A stretch of DNA of 64,000 bases, taken from the NCBI RefSeq assembly GCF_008065115.1, contig NZ_CP042913.1, forward strand, positions 842,338 through 906,337. Direction: 5' to 3'. Under the pieces are notes generated by a model, which worked only from the letters and a program-made list of their open reading frames with translations, did not search any database and was not told the origin of the DNA. A program made the translations under genes and the position numbers. Within the stretch, counting starts at the first letter, position 1; the number at the start of each line of letters is the position of its first letter. This stretch comes from Bythopirellula goksoeyrii. Lineage in GTDB: Bacteria > Planctomycetota > Planctomycetia > Pirellulales > Lacipirellulaceae. Shown one piece after another: positions 1 to 9,462 of the stretch.

Positions 1-2526
1 TTCAGTGTTGATCGACTCATCCTCAAAGCTTCGCAGTTGTCTCGCATGATACGCACTAATGACTTCCCGGTCTAAGGATCCGGATGTTACAGCACTGAGG
101 AGTGTCTGGGCATAGGCTGGGCGCGAAGTCAATGTGTCGATAGCCAACGCCTTCCCCTCGGGGTCCAGCCATTCATATCGCCCCAAGACGAGTGTTGGGA
201 TTTCCGGGTCATTGTAGGAGGCGAACCCTCGCACTGCTTCATTGGATAGTGCGAAATCACTGAGTAGTAGTTTCAGGACGGCGAGCACCTCCTCGCCACC
301 TTCTGCCACCAAGGTTCGAAGCGCACTGCGTCTCGATTCAACATCTGCTTCTTTGTTGAGTGCAATTTCCCGTAACTCTGAAATGGCCAGTCCATCTCCA
401 AACACAACTCCCAATTTTCTCACTTCATCCAGGACGGAATCTGCCGACTCGGCGGACAGGCGTTGGGAAGTCTCTTGCCAAGACTCCGGCATGGGGGCCT
501 GTCTTCTCCCTTGTAAAGCCTGATTCATCCCTTTCAGTAGATCTAATTGGAATTCAGTGTCGTCTCGGGAAGTTGTTAGCTGTAGCAATTGATTGACTGC
601 CGCGGTGCACGAGTCCAAATCGCTCGTGATTCGTCTTGCAATCAAACGACGCACAAGTGGGATGCGGCTAATTTCGGCTAGCCGAACGGCCCTTTCCGGA
701 TTAGCGGGAACGGCTCCTTCAACACCATACCAGATCATTAGTGGCAAGGTAGAGTCATCGGAATCCTCTCCGTGCGTAACGAGTGCTTCTGCCATCGGCC
801 ATCTGAGTTCGGCCGGCAAACGTTGCATTGTTGAAGCCAAGAACAACCTTACTAGTCCAGACTCTTCTGCTTTGGCCATTTTGACAAGCTGATCGAGAGT
901 TTCGGCATCAACATTAGGTGGCTCACATAAAAAGCGAACAGCCCAGAGCCGTACATGCTCACTGGGATGGGTGAATTGCTCCCGCAAAAAGTCCTGGTTG
1001 GATTCATCAATAAGATTCAAGCACCAAAGTGCTCTTAACTGGCGAGTGTCGTCGCTCTCTTCAACAAACTGCTTTTTAAGTGCCTCCACCGCCAACGACA
1101 TGTCTTTTCCTGATGCGGCGCGTTCGTGTAAAAGGCGCCGAGATTGCCGGACATACCAATCGTTTTTGTGGAGCTGTAGCTCCACAAGCTCAAGATCAGT
1201 TAGTTCTGCCAGATTCTTAAAAGCAGGTGGATCCGGCTTTCCATAGGTGACTTTGTAAATTCGCCCGGAAGTCCTGTGAATTCCATCCTGATCATGACAT
1301 TCACCGGAATCTGACCAGTCTGTTACAAAGACGCCCCCGTCGGGACCATAGATTAAGTCAATTCCTCGGAACCAAGGGTCTTTGGCAAGAAAGAGGTCTT
1401 CGCCATGATGGCCAACGTACCCTGCGCCCTTCCTTTCCAAGAAGTCGTGATTCATGCGCCGACCATGGAAATTGAGTGTGTAAATCGAATTGCGATACGA
1501 TTCTGGCCAGTTGTCCCCTAAGTAGATCATCAATCCACTATGAGCATGGCCTCCTCCCGCTTCTAGAGTTGTATAGCTGATGCCTTTTTGAACCTCGTTC
1601 CAAGTTTCGCCAGTATCCCAATGAAAGTGGTCGGCACATTGTTCAATCAACTCATAGGTATAGGGATTCAGATCACCCCCAAACATGCGCCGATAGTGCG
1701 CCCCTGGTACGACATGCCAAAGATGGCCAATCACTGTATTGATAAAGAACATTTGTCCATGGTCATCGTAGTCGAATCCCCAGGGATTCGTTGTTCCATG
1801 GGCTACGATCTCAAATTGATCACTTGTAGGGTGATAACGCCAAATTCCACAGTTGATCTGTTTGCGTTGGGAAGGTGTGTCACCAGGTTTTCCGACTAGA
1901 GACGTTGCTAGTATGCCATGCCGTCCATAAAGCCAACCATCTGGGCCCCACTTGAGACCGTTCACAATATTATGTCGAACGACATTCTCATCCCAACCAT
2001 CTAAGACAACCTGCGGATCGCCATCGGGAACGTCGTCCTTATCTCGATCCGGAATAAACAATAGATTGGGTGCACAGAGGGCCCAAACTCCACCGTGTCC
2101 TACTTCGACACTCGTAAGTTTTTGGGCGCCATCCCAATACACCTTTCTCTGATCAAATTTGCCATCATTGTCAGTGTCTTCCAAGATGACGATCCGATCA
2201 TACTCTTGCTCATCAAAGTTTGTCTCCGCCTCGGCATATGTATAGTTTTCTGCGATCCAGAGTCTTCCCCGTTCGTCTGTGGTAATAGAGATTGGCTGTT
2301 GAACATGAGGCTCGGATGCAAACAAAGAGACTTCAAATCCTTCTGGGACGTCGAAGCCTTTTAAGGCTTCAGTGGCTGCAACCGGATCACCCGCTTCCGT
2401 ATTCAAATGTCTGCTGTGGCTTTGGCCGTAACCTAGACTAGTGGTTAGTCTGAATGCTAATAGTAGGACACAGAGGTCTCTAAGATAAATGGAGGTACGT
2501 GTTTGTAGAGCAGGGCAGGATATCAT
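1..2526 (-). CDS. PVC-type membrane-bound dehydrogenase, C-terminus beyond the window
   Basis: The minus strand stays open from an ATG at 2526 to the window edge, at least 842 codons. After an N-terminal hydrophobic stretch (signal peptide) comes GFEVSLFASEP, the usual opening of the planctomycete/verrucomicrobial putative membrane-bound dehydrogenase domain. A beta-propeller-like part follows with WIAENYTYAE, GPDGWLYGRHG, TNPWGFDYDD and YGPDGGVFVTDWSDSGECHD. From about residue 430 the sequence turns into HEAT-like alpha repeats (LRALWCLNL, RLWAVRFL, VRRLIARRI). Family members usually end in a c-type haem domain with CxxCH, which would lie outside the window. They are thought to oxidise sugars or alcohols in the periplasm, but the substrate is unknown. 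It is the most downstream visible gene of the minus arm of the catabolic locus. Confidence 0.85.
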   Translation of the reverse strand, partial: MISCPALQTRTSIYLRDLCVLLLAFRLTTSLGYGQSHSRHLNTEAGDPVAATEALKGFDVPEGFEVSLFASEPHVQQPISITTDERGRLWIAENYTYAEAETNFDEQEYDRIVILEDTDNDGKFDQRKVYWDGAQKLTSVEVGHGGVWALCAPNLLFIPDRDKDDVPDGDPQVVLDGWDENVVRHNIVNGLKWGPDGWLYGRHGILATSLVGKPGDTPSQRKQINCGIWRYHPTSDQFEIVAHGTTNPWGFDYDDHGQMFFINTVIGHLWHVVPGAHYRRMFGGDLNPYTYELIEQCADHFHWDTGETWNEVQKGISYTTLEAGGGHAHSGLMIYLGDNWPESYRNSIYTLNFHGRRMNHDFLERKGAGYVGHHGEDLFLAKDPWFRGIDLIYGPDGGVFVTDWSDSGECHDQDGIHRTSGRIYKVTYGKPDPPAFKNLAELTDLELVELQLHKNDWYVRQSRRLLHERAASGKDMSLAVEALKKQFVEESDDTRQLRALWCLNLIDESNQDFLREQFTHPSEHVRLWAVRFLCEPPNVDAETLDQLVKMAKAEESGLVRLFLASTMQRLPAELRWPMAEALVTHGEDSDDSTLPLMIWYGVEGAVPANPERAVRLAEISRIPLVRRLIARRITSDLDSCTAAVNQLLQLTTSRDDTEFQLDLLKGMNQALQGRRQAPMPESWQETSQRLSAESADSVLDEVRKLGVVFGDGLAISELREIALNKEADVESRRSALRTLVAEGGEEVLAVLKLLLSDFALSNEAVRGFASYNDPEIPTLVLGRYEWLDPEGKALAIDTLTSRPAYAQTLLSAVTSGSLDREVISAYHARQLRSFEDESINTE

Positions 2527-2632
2527 GGTTTGATGAGTGAGACAGTTAAGGGTTAAAAGCTGCCAATTCTGAGCAAACGAAGGCCAGCGCCTGCATCATG
2601 CGGATCCTTGTTATTGGTCGTGAATTCGGGAG

Positions 2633-3928
2633 TTACTCTTTCGTAGCCCCTAGGTTTCGCCACCACCTGATTTCATTGGCACCATGCTCCGCGCTGCCAG
2701 CGATGTCGAGGAGCCCATCATTATCGAGATCCGCAATAATAACTGTATTCGCCATGGGCCACAGAGGCTTGATGACATGCATATTCCATTCACCTCTTGG
2801 ATCTCCGGTGTTCTCAAACCATGCCAGTCTGCCCTCCGCACTCCAACCTGTGGCAACAACATCGATATCGCCGTCATTATCCAGATCTCCTGCGACGGCT
2901 TCAAACCCTTGAGGAAATGATGGAGCAATGGTGTGTTTCTTCCAATCAGTTCCCAAACCCGGCGTACCAACATTTTCGTACCAGGAGACTTGATGTGACT
3001 CCGGTGATTGATTGCCCACTGCGGCAGCGATGCCAAAGGCCATGACTACATCGAGATCTCCATCGCCATCAAGATCAACAGGTTGCCCATGTGCTGGCGC
3101 GACCGTCTTGTCATCGATGATGTGTTTCTTCCACATTTCTTCTTTTGGCTGACCTGAGTTCTCGTACCAGAGAATCTTATTTCCTACTCGCGCACTTCCG
3201 AGCAGGTCCGGCATACCATCTCGGTTGAAATCGGCCACATCAATCGTTCGGGTTTCGCGAATATCTAAATCGACCTTGTGGCGCTTCCATTCGGCTCCTG
3301 TTCCTGCAGCGCCAACATTCTCAAACCAATCAAATCGATTGCCGAAACGCCAACTAGATGCCGCCACGTCAAGGTCGCCATCCTCGTCGATGTCGGCCAG
3401 AGCTACATCGTAGGAACCAGGTACTTCCATACGAGCCGAAACTCGGTGTAGTTTCCACGGCCACGCTATTTTCTCATTGCCTGGGTTCTCAAACCAACGG
3501 ATATCCCAGTTCATGTTGTCTACAATGACGATATCCAGTAGGCCATCTCTATTAATGTCTCCGATAGCGTGCCGCTCCATACGTGTTGGCTGATCTTCGT
3601 CGAGAGCGTATTTCTGGATGAACGAATGCTTGAAGCCACCGCTGCCATCGTTTAGTAGTAAGTAAAGGTTGCAATTGGGTTCGGCGTCTGCGCTGGTAAG
3701 ATCTAGAGATCCATCGCCGTTAAAATCAGCTGCTGCTATCCCATAGGCATAAGTGTAGTTATGGAGAAGCCGCTCTTCTTCGAAGGAAACGGGACCTGCC
3801 TTCACCGTTTTTGAAGGTTCAGGAGCAGCGGAGGGGATATCGGCATAAGCACCTTCTTTCGAGATTGAGGTCTCTACGAGAGCCAAGCCTAGCAATATGC
3901 CAATAATTCCTGATTTAAAAACTTGCAT
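2633..3928 (-). CDS. Exported FG-GAP/VCBS repeat protein
   Basis: 431 residues. An N-terminal signal peptide (hydrophobic IIGILLGLALVETS, then an Ala-rich cleavage region) is followed by seven calcium-binding FG-GAP/VCBS blades. Their signatures are DFNGDGSLDL, DINRDGLLDI, DIDEDGDLDV, DFNRDGMPDL, DLDGDGDLDV, DLDNDGDIDV and DLDNDGLLDI. Most blades are followed by a WFEN or WYEN motif. The fold is an integrin-like beta-propeller, normally extracytoplasmic and used for binding, so no catalytic activity is indicated. It lies 106 bp upstream of the dehydrogenase gene in the same direction and may belong to the same locus, though the two could be transcribed separately. Confidence 0.85.
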   Translation of the reverse strand: MQVFKSGIIGILLGLALVETSISKEGAYADIPSAAPEPSKTVKAGPVSFEEERLLHNYTYAYGIAAADFNGDGSLDLTSADAEPNCNLYLLLNDGSGGFKHSFIQKYALDEDQPTRMERHAIGDINRDGLLDIVIVDNMNWDIRWFENPGNEKIAWPWKLHRVSARMEVPGSYDVALADIDEDGDLDVAASSWRFGNRFDWFENVGAAGTGAEWKRHKVDLDIRETRTIDVADFNRDGMPDLLGSARVGNKILWYENSGQPKEEMWKKHIIDDKTVAPAHGQPVDLDGDGDLDVVMAFGIAAAVGNQSPESHQVSWYENVGTPGLGTDWKKHTIAPSFPQGFEAVAGDLDNDGDIDVVATGWSAEGRLAWFENTGDPRGEWNMHVIKPLWPMANTVIIADLDNDGLLDIAGSAEHGANEIRWWRNLGATKE

Positions 3929-4163
3929 GACGATTCTCTGCTGTGAATGTGGGAGACGTAGCTGTAAATGCAGGATGAAGCCAACCGAAAGAGTAAGGAA
4001 AACCAGGTACTTTGAGGCGATTCAAGCCTTTCCCATTCCTTCTGGAGACCGAGCAGCCAATGGATAACTGAGATTGAGACAACGTACGATTATACTATTA
4101 TCTTTTATGGTACCGACTATGTGGTTTCCGTCAAGTATTTCTTCCACTTCCAAACAGCATCCG

Positions 4164-4967
4164 CTAATCAGAGGAGCTTTTCGGGGCTCCACTCTTCACG
4201 CCCAGCTTGGCAAATCGATCGAGCAGCAAGGAGAGGCCGTTGCGAAGAACAATAATATCTGCGCCGCTGAAATAGAGACGGCAACCCAGGTTATTCAATT
4301 GATGAAAATGCTCATCGCTGAAAACGGGCATTCCCCATTGCTTTCCAGCACTTCGGGCTGCTTCACTTACTTGCTGCATTGCGTTCAGGATTTTGGGATG
4401 GGTAAATTCACCGGGAATATTTTCAAGAATGGAATAATCAGCAGGTCCCAGCATCAAGGCATCGATCCCTTCCACGGCAGCGATCTTAGGCGCTTCTTGT
4501 AAAGCCAGTTGGTCTTCCAATTGGATGATAATAAGTGTTTCGTTGTTGGCATGCTGAATATACTCCTTCATCGGATGTTTTGCGTAAGAAGCGTCAGGTC
4601 CAGCTCCATCAAACCCCCTTGTTCCTAGAGGAGCAAATTTTGCCCATCGAACGACTTCAGCTGCTTCTTCTGCGTTGGAACAGCGTGGGTACATAATTCC
4701 TTGAGCACCCGCTTCAAGTAGTCGCGACATCCTCATGAACTCACCCTTGGCAGGACGAGCGATTACGTCGGAATCGCCCACCCTTGAAGCAAGTATTAAA
4801 TGACTTGCCGTTTCGAGCGAGTGACCATGGTGTTCCAGATCCATCCACAGGCCGTCAAAGCCCATATCACTGGCCATTTCATAGACGGATGGGTCGTTCA
4901 GATGAAATTGAGTAATTAAAACGGACTCATCTCGAGCCAGCTTGGCTTTGATCGTGCTTGATCTCAT
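4164..4967 (-). CDS. HpcH/HpaI family aldolase
   Basis: 267 residues, the normal length for class II 2-keto-3-deoxy acid aldolases (HpaI, RhmA, GarL). Visible family signatures are GFDGLWMDLEHHGHS near residue 35, a metal-site QLED near 150 and the phosphate/pyruvate-loop-like LMLGPADYS near 170. The motif YPRCSNAEEA and GTRGFDG are also typical. Family members cleave 2-keto-3-deoxy sugar acids or 4-hydroxy-2-oxo acids to pyruvate plus an aldehyde using a divalent metal. Here it is grouped with an SDR, a Gfo/Idh/MocA enzyme and a DUF1080 protein, which suits an oxidative sugar-acid route. The actual substrate is not deducible. The 235 bp between this gene and the FG-GAP gene hold nothing recognisable. 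Confidence 0.85.
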   Translation of the reverse strand: MRSSTIKAKLARDESVLITQFHLNDPSVYEMASDMGFDGLWMDLEHHGHSLETASHLILASRVGDSDVIARPAKGEFMRMSRLLEAGAQGIMYPRCSNAEEAAEVVRWAKFAPLGTRGFDGAGPDASYAKHPMKEYIQHANNETLIIIQLEDQLALQEAPKIAAVEGIDALMLGPADYSILENIPGEFTHPKILNAMQQVSEAARSAGKQWGMPVFSDEHFHQLNNLGCRLYFSGADIIVLRNGLSLLLDRFAKLGVKSGAPKSSSD

Positions 4968-5079
4968 GCAAAAAGTTCCCTGAGCTTATTCGAAGTTAAA
5001 ACTAACGTCTATTGAAAGTGTGCAATCTCGGAAAACAGATTATTTGATTCTGCAATTGTTGAATCGTGATCGATTTTGG

Positions 5080-5895
5080 CTACCAAGCAGTCCAGCCTCC
5101 ATCGACCACTAAGTTGTGCCCAGTAACATAGCTGCTTGCATCACTTGCAAGATAGACGACCGCCCCTTTCAATTCGCTAGGTTGACCGATTCTCTTAAGA
5201 GGAACGCGTTCTACCAGCCTCGCTTTCAGCTTCTCCGGCGCTAAGTCTGAAGGAAACGGCCCTGGGCTTATGCAGTTGACGCGAACCTGATCCTGAGCCC
5301 AGTACACAGCTAAGTGGCGTGTGAGATGGATAATTCCCCCCTTGAGTGCATGGTATCCGGGAGGACTGGCCGGGCAAATCTCGTCGTAACAATCGGGGTA
5401 GGAAGCAACAAGTCCATACATAGAACCAAGCAATAAGATACTGGCCGATTTATTGGCTTCTACAGCAAGATTGCGGATCCTGCGTGCCAATAAAAAGTAA
5501 CCAGTTGCGTTGGCCAGCTGGCGGGTAAACTCCTCTCCATTGACTGTGGTCCAGTCCTTGGGATTTGCTTCATGGCCATTGTTGACCAGAATGTCGATGT
5601 GAGACACCTTATCTTGTAGTGAATTAATGGCCTGATCGATACCTGCTTCGTTCATATGATTCAACGCAAGTCCGAGATGTCCGATCGAGTTAGGGTCCGT
5701 CAGTTGATGCGCAAGGGACTCTGCACGCTCCTGTGAGGTAGAGCAGACTATGACCCTTGCTCCTGCTTCAGCCAAAGCACTCGCGAGAGATCTACCTAGA
5801 AAGCCAGTTCCACCGGTTATCAAAGCAGTTTTACCTGTCAAATCAAATAACTGTTGAACAGTCGGATCGACCTCGACTTTGCGAGTACTTTTCAT
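5080..5895 (-). CDS. Short-chain dehydrogenase/reductase (SDR)
   Basis: 271 residues from the ATG at 5895. A TTG at 5928 would add 11 residues and overlap the upstream gene by 8 bp, so the start is uncertain. The Rossmann motif TGGTGFLG is near residue 27. NNGHE stands where NNAG is usual. The catalytic set is Ser in SMYG, then Tyr and Lys in YHALKGG. The end carries a classical-SDR C-terminus (YVTGHNLVVDGGWTAW). It most resembles gluconate 5-dehydrogenase/3-oxoacyl reductase-like SDRs, hence a cytoplasmic NAD(P)-dependent oxidation or reduction of a sugar acid or keto sugar. It is packed against the Gfo/Idh/MocA gene upstream and followed by the HpcH aldolase, suggesting one operon. Confidence 0.85.
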   Translation of the reverse strand: MKSTRKVEVDPTVQQLFDLTGKTALITGGTGFLGRSLASALAEAGARVIVCSTSQERAESLAHQLTDPNSIGHLGLALNHMNEAGIDQAINSLQDKVSHIDILVNNGHEANPKDWTTVNGEEFTRQLANATGYFLLARRIRNLAVEANKSASILLLGSMYGLVASYPDCYDEICPASPPGYHALKGGIIHLTRHLAVYWAQDQVRVNCISPGPFPSDLAPEKLKARLVERVPLKRIGQPSELKGAVVYLASDASSYVTGHNLVVDGGWTAW

Positions 5896-5920
5896 CGTAT
5901 TTTCCAAGTATTGAATTTCG

Positions 5921-6925
5921 CTATTCAACGGGAACAGTCTGCCAGTTTCTGTGAGTTAGAGATTCGAGTGCCGCTAAGTTGCAATGCAAAGTATGCATAC
6001 CTTCTTGTATAGTACATGCAGGCGTGGCATGTTCGGCTACGGCATCGAGAAACTTATTTGCTTGATTGATAAACAAGGTGTCTCGTTCTGGGACATCGCT
6101 GGGAATGTCCTGCCAAACACCCCCTGGTTCAACCATCCAACTCCAGCGATTATTGTGCATTTCGAATCGTGCCGTACCGTTCTGGCAAACAACGGTTATT
6201 GTGTTCTCAGTGGGTGCTTGATGTTGATTTAAGCAGTAGTTGGCAAGAACTTCCCCATGGCGTGCTAGTACCTGGACTGTATCCTCGACTTCTACTCCTT
6301 CAAGTTTTTGATGAGCCGCATCAGCGACTAGTCGCTCGATAGGACCGACAAGCCATTCACCTGCGTTGAAGACGTGAGTCATAGCATCTTGAATGGCTCC
6401 GCCACCGGTGGCGTGATTCGTATAGTAGGTTTGCCTGTAAGCCGGACGGTAGGTAGGAAAATGTGCTCCGCTCACTGCGATTAGCTGCAAAGGTTTGCCA
6501 AAACGATCACTTGCAATAGCTTCCTTCATAGCCTGCATCGCTGGATGTGCACGATAAACATAAGCCACGGAGGCAATGATTTGCTTCTGTTCTATTACTT
6601 TGCATAACTCGGCCACACCTTCCAAATTCGCACTCAGCGGTTTTTCAATTAACTGGTGAACACCCAACTCTGCCAGGCGATGGGCTATCGGGATATGTAG
6701 TTGAGCGGGGGTAGCAATAACTGCAGCTTCTGGGGGATTTGTTAGTGCTTCATCTAAGGTGGAATAACTTTGATGAATACCATACTGCTGAGCGATGCGT
6801 TCTCTTAAGTCACTATTGGTTTCACAAATTGAAAGGCGGGCTCGATTGCTTGCCTGAAAGCAACGAAGATGGCGTTCGCCAATGGATCCCACTCCAATAA
6901 TCAATACTTCTACCAAATCTGACAT
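5921..6925 (-). CDS. Gfo/Idh/MocA family oxidoreductase
   Basis: 334 residues. The N-terminal Rossmann fold has VEVLIIGVGSIGERHLR with an intact GxGxxG. The signature EKP is in LIEKPLSANLEGV near residue 93, and the C-terminal alpha/beta domain follows. There is no signal peptide, so it is cytoplasmic. Family members use NAD(P) to oxidise or reduce hydroxyls of sugars, inositols and their derivatives. It is the second gene of the minus arm, behind the DUF1080 gene. In characterised 3-keto-glycoside pathways such oxidoreductases act with DUF1080 proteins, but a direct link here is inference. Confidence 0.88.
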   Translation of the reverse strand: MSDLVEVLIIGVGSIGERHLRCFQASNRARLSICETNSDLRERIAQQYGIHQSYSTLDEALTNPPEAAVIATPAQLHIPIAHRLAELGVHQLIEKPLSANLEGVAELCKVIEQKQIIASVAYVYRAHPAMQAMKEAIASDRFGKPLQLIAVSGAHFPTYRPAYRQTYYTNHATGGGAIQDAMTHVFNAGEWLVGPIERLVADAAHQKLEGVEVEDTVQVLARHGEVLANYCLNQHQAPTENTITVVCQNGTARFEMHNNRWSWMVEPGGVWQDIPSDVPERDTLFINQANKFLDAVAEHATPACTIQEGMHTLHCNLAALESLTHRNWQTVPVE

Positions 6926-6992
6926 CGCTTCTTATTCCGTCGCATGAGAGCAATTCGAGGTCTGGCACCCAATTTTGGCAAATGAGTTGATG

Positions 6993-7796
6993 CTAAGGAA
7001 GTTCACGAATGCGAATGTTTCTAAAATCGATGGGTGAACCTTCCGATTCCAGTGCAATATAGCCACTTCGCGGGACACAATCATTTCCCCCGGAGACTTC
7101 TTCGCCGTTCACCCATAATCGTATTTCTCCATTGATACAGCGAATGTAGTAGTTATTCCAAGTGCCATGTCCGTGGGATAGGTTCTTGGAAGGGAAGCTG
7201 CGCACACCATTCGGAGAGACCGGTGGAAATGGCTTCATGGCAGCAGTTCCGACAGGAAATACATCGCCATGCGTCGAGAACCAATCGACTTTTGTGTTGT
7301 GGGCTTTTTCGTAGTTAACTTTGTAGCCATGATCTAGGATTTGAATCTCTATCCCCGCTGGTAGTTGATTAGGTTCTAGATCTACGATGGACTCTGCGGG
7401 AATCCAAATGAACACGCCAGAGTTGCCTGCTGATTTCAGGTGGCACCATTCCAACACCAACTCAAAATTCGTGTACTTCGTTGCCGATCGAAGGATTCCA
7501 ATTGGATCTCCCGTGCAATGCACCAGATTTCCATCCCATGCCCAGGTGTCCGGAGAGCAATTTACGTTGACAAAATCCTTCTCTTCTAGGCCAATCCAAC
7601 TCTCTCCTTTTCCATCGATAAACGCACGCGAGCCAAATGCATTCTGTATGCTGCCTGAATTTCGAGAAGTACTAGTGCCTTCCTCCGCATAGATCGATTG
7701 CTGTTCAAAACTCAACACCGACAGGAAACCGGTAGCCATCAATAACGTCGGCCATCGGTTTCGACCAAGTTTCGAGCAGGTTGCTCCATGAATCAT
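6993..7796 (-). CDS. Exported DUF1080 (3-keto-disaccharide hydrolase-like) protein
   Basis: 267 residues. An N-terminal hydrophobic segment (LLMATGFLSVLSF) ends near YAEEG, consistent with export. The remainder is one DUF1080 concanavalin-like domain with SAGNSGVFIWIP, GIEIQILDHG, GTWNNYYIRCINGEIRLWVNGEEV and the closing SGYIALESEGSPIDFRNIRIREL. Characterised DUF1080 proteins act on 3-keto-glycosides as hydrolases or lyases, and the family is greatly expanded in planctomycetes. It is the promoter-proximal gene of the minus arm and faces the exported Gfo/Idh/MocA gene across a 230-bp divergent spacer. That fits a periplasmic oxidise-then-cleave pair. Confidence 0.88.
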   Translation of the reverse strand: MIHGATCSKLGRNRWPTLLMATGFLSVLSFEQQSIYAEEGTSTSRNSGSIQNAFGSRAFIDGKGESWIGLEEKDFVNVNCSPDTWAWDGNLVHCTGDPIGILRSATKYTNFELVLEWCHLKSAGNSGVFIWIPAESIVDLEPNQLPAGIEIQILDHGYKVNYEKAHNTKVDWFSTHGDVFPVGTAAMKPFPPVSPNGVRSFPSKNLSHGHGTWNNYYIRCINGEIRLWVNGEEVSGGNDCVPRSGYIALESEGSPIDFRNIRIRELP

Positions 7797-7837
7797 GCCA
7801 TCATTCCATGCTTACGGGGATTCTCAATTGTTAGCAT

Positions 7838-7866
7838 TTGCAGGGGCTAGTCACTTGTGTTATTAT
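7838..7866 (+). promoter_or_regulatory. Candidate sigma70-like promoter in the divergent spacer
   Basis: In the 230-bp spacer between the two arms, TTGCAG (7838-7843) and TATTAT (7861-7866) are 17 bp apart and point toward the gene at 8027. The -10 is close to consensus and the -35 is weak. This is pattern matching only; planctomycete promoters are poorly characterised. Confidence 0.3.
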
Positions 7867-8026
7867 GTTCGATTATGGTGTATTCAAACGGAAAAGCAAG
7901 AGCTATTCCTTGGCTTGTAGGGAGGATTCTTCGCTATTTTCTATCTGCCACCGAAGAAAAATGTTAGCTTCCCAGTAGGGAACGCACTTTGATTCCAGTG
8001 ATACAACCACTTCAAAAGGAAGCATC

Positions 8027-9361
8027 ATGAATAAGTACACTCTGCCTGATGATCGAGCTGGGAGGTGCGAAATACGCCCTTCAGGAGAAACTAGTGCGGC
8101 AAGCTCACGTCGCGAGTTTCTCAAATCTTCGGTGGCTGCTACGGCTGCCATAGGAACTATGGCTTCCCCTGGCCACGCACATACGGCTGGCGACGACAAG
8201 CTGAAAGTTGGGCTTATTGGCTGCGGAGGCCGAGGGACCGGGGCTGCCATTGATGCTCTTCACGCAGATCCACGTGCAGAAATTACCGCACTTGGCGACA
8301 CATTTATCGATCGTATTCAAGGATGCCTTTCTAGCCTTTTGGAGGACGAGGAAGTATCAGGCCGTGTTGCTGTAAATGAGGATCACCAGTTTGTTGGTTT
8401 TGATGCCTATAAGCAAGTCATTGACAGCGGTGTCGATGTGGTGCTGTTAGCCACTTCACCACATTTCCGTCCCCAGCATCTGGAATATGCAATTGAGAAA
8501 GGAAAGCATTGCTTTGTGGAAAAACCAGTAGCGGTCGATGTTCCAGGAGTTCTGAGAGTAGAGCAGGCCTGCAAATCGGCCAAAGAAAAGAGCCTTTCTG
8601 TTGTTTCTGGATTGTGTTGGCGCTATGACAAGGGTGTTCAAGCCACCATGGATAAAATTGCCAATGACTCCATCGGTGACATCATCTCAATTGAATCGAC
8701 CTACAACGGATTTCAAATTGCTCACCGAGGCAATAATCCCGATTTGAGTCAGATGGAGAACCAGATTCGCAACTGGTACCACTTCGCTTGGCTGTCGGGA
8801 GACCACATTGTGGAACAAGCAGTTCACAGCCTTGACAAATCGGCCTGGCTGCTTGGAGATGCCCATCCCTTGCGGGCCTTTGGGACAGGGGGCCGCCAAC
8901 AGCGAGTCGAGAAAAAGTACGGTAACATATACGATCATCATACGGTCTTTTTTGAGTTTCCTAACGACGTCAAAGTTTTCTTTACGTGTCGTCAACAAGA
9001 CAATACGACACCACGAGTTGATGAACTCGTGCTAGGTTCTGAGGGACAAGCCTTGATTCTTAGGAATCAGATTCGAGGAAAAGAAACCTGGAAGTATCGC
9101 GGCCCCAAGCCAAGTATGTACCGCGTTGAACACGAGGAGCTTTTCAATAGCATTCGCAATAGTGACCCCATCAACGATGGACATCACATGTGCAACAGCA
9201 CTTTGATGGGAATCTTGGGCCGGAATTGCACCTATACGGGCCAAGAAATCACCTGGGATCAGTTGATGCAAAGCACCGAACGCTTGGGGCCTGAGGACTA
9301 TCAGTGGGGAGATGTGTCGGTAGCTCCAGTGGCAATTCCTGGGATTACTCAGTTTTCTTAA
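8027..9361 (+). CDS. Tat-exported Gfo/Idh/MocA family oxidoreductase
   Basis: 444 residues. A twin-arginine signal (SSRREFLKSSVAATAAIG, residues about 25-42, ending near GHAHT) precedes the Rossmann domain with LKVGLIGCGGRGTGAA. The signature EKP lies in KHCFVEKPVAVDV near residue 165. The C-terminal domain carries HIVEQAVHSLDKSAWLLGDAHP. Tat export implies folding with bound cofactor in the cytoplasm and action outside it, as known for planctomycete Gfo/Idh/MocA proteins. It opens the plus arm and faces the exported DUF1080 gene. The likely role is oxidation of a glycoside or sugar before further processing; the substrate is unknown. Confidence 0.9.
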   Translation: MNKYTLPDDRAGRCEIRPSGETSAASSRREFLKSSVAATAAIGTMASPGHAHTAGDDKLKVGLIGCGGRGTGAAIDALHADPRAEITALGDTFIDRIQGCLSSLLEDEEVSGRVAVNEDHQFVGFDAYKQVIDSGVDVVLLATSPHFRPQHLEYAIEKGKHCFVEKPVAVDVPGVLRVEQACKSAKEKSLSVVSGLCWRYDKGVQATMDKIANDSIGDIISIESTYNGFQIAHRGNNPDLSQMENQIRNWYHFAWLSGDHIVEQAVHSLDKSAWLLGDAHPLRAFGTGGRQQRVEKKYGNIYDHHTVFFEFPNDVKVFFTCRQQDNTTPRVDELVLGSEGQALILRNQIRGKETWKYRGPKPSMYRVEHEELFNSIRNSDPINDGHHMCNSTLMGILGRNCTYTGQEITWDQLMQSTERLGPEDYQWGDVSVAPVAIPGITQFS

Positions 9362-9397
9362 GTCGCTGCTAGAGATGGATACTTCAAAAAACCCTTA

Positions 9398-9442
9398 TTG
9401 ACTACTTGACATAATGTTTGTATCGCTCACAATCTAATACTA
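9398..9442 (+). promoter_or_regulatory. AT-rich candidate promoter region of the DeoR-led gene series
   Basis: Upstream of the regulator are two overlapping -35-like hexamers, TTGACT (9398-9403) and TTGACA (9406-9411). Downstream are the imperfect -10 candidates TATCGC (9421-9426) and TAATAC (9437-9442), and no pair is ideal in both spacing and sequence. It is the only longer spacer (101 bp) at the start of the gene series, so a promoter is expected here. Confidence 0.25.
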
Positions 9443-9462
9443 AAGAACTGTAGGGATGAGCC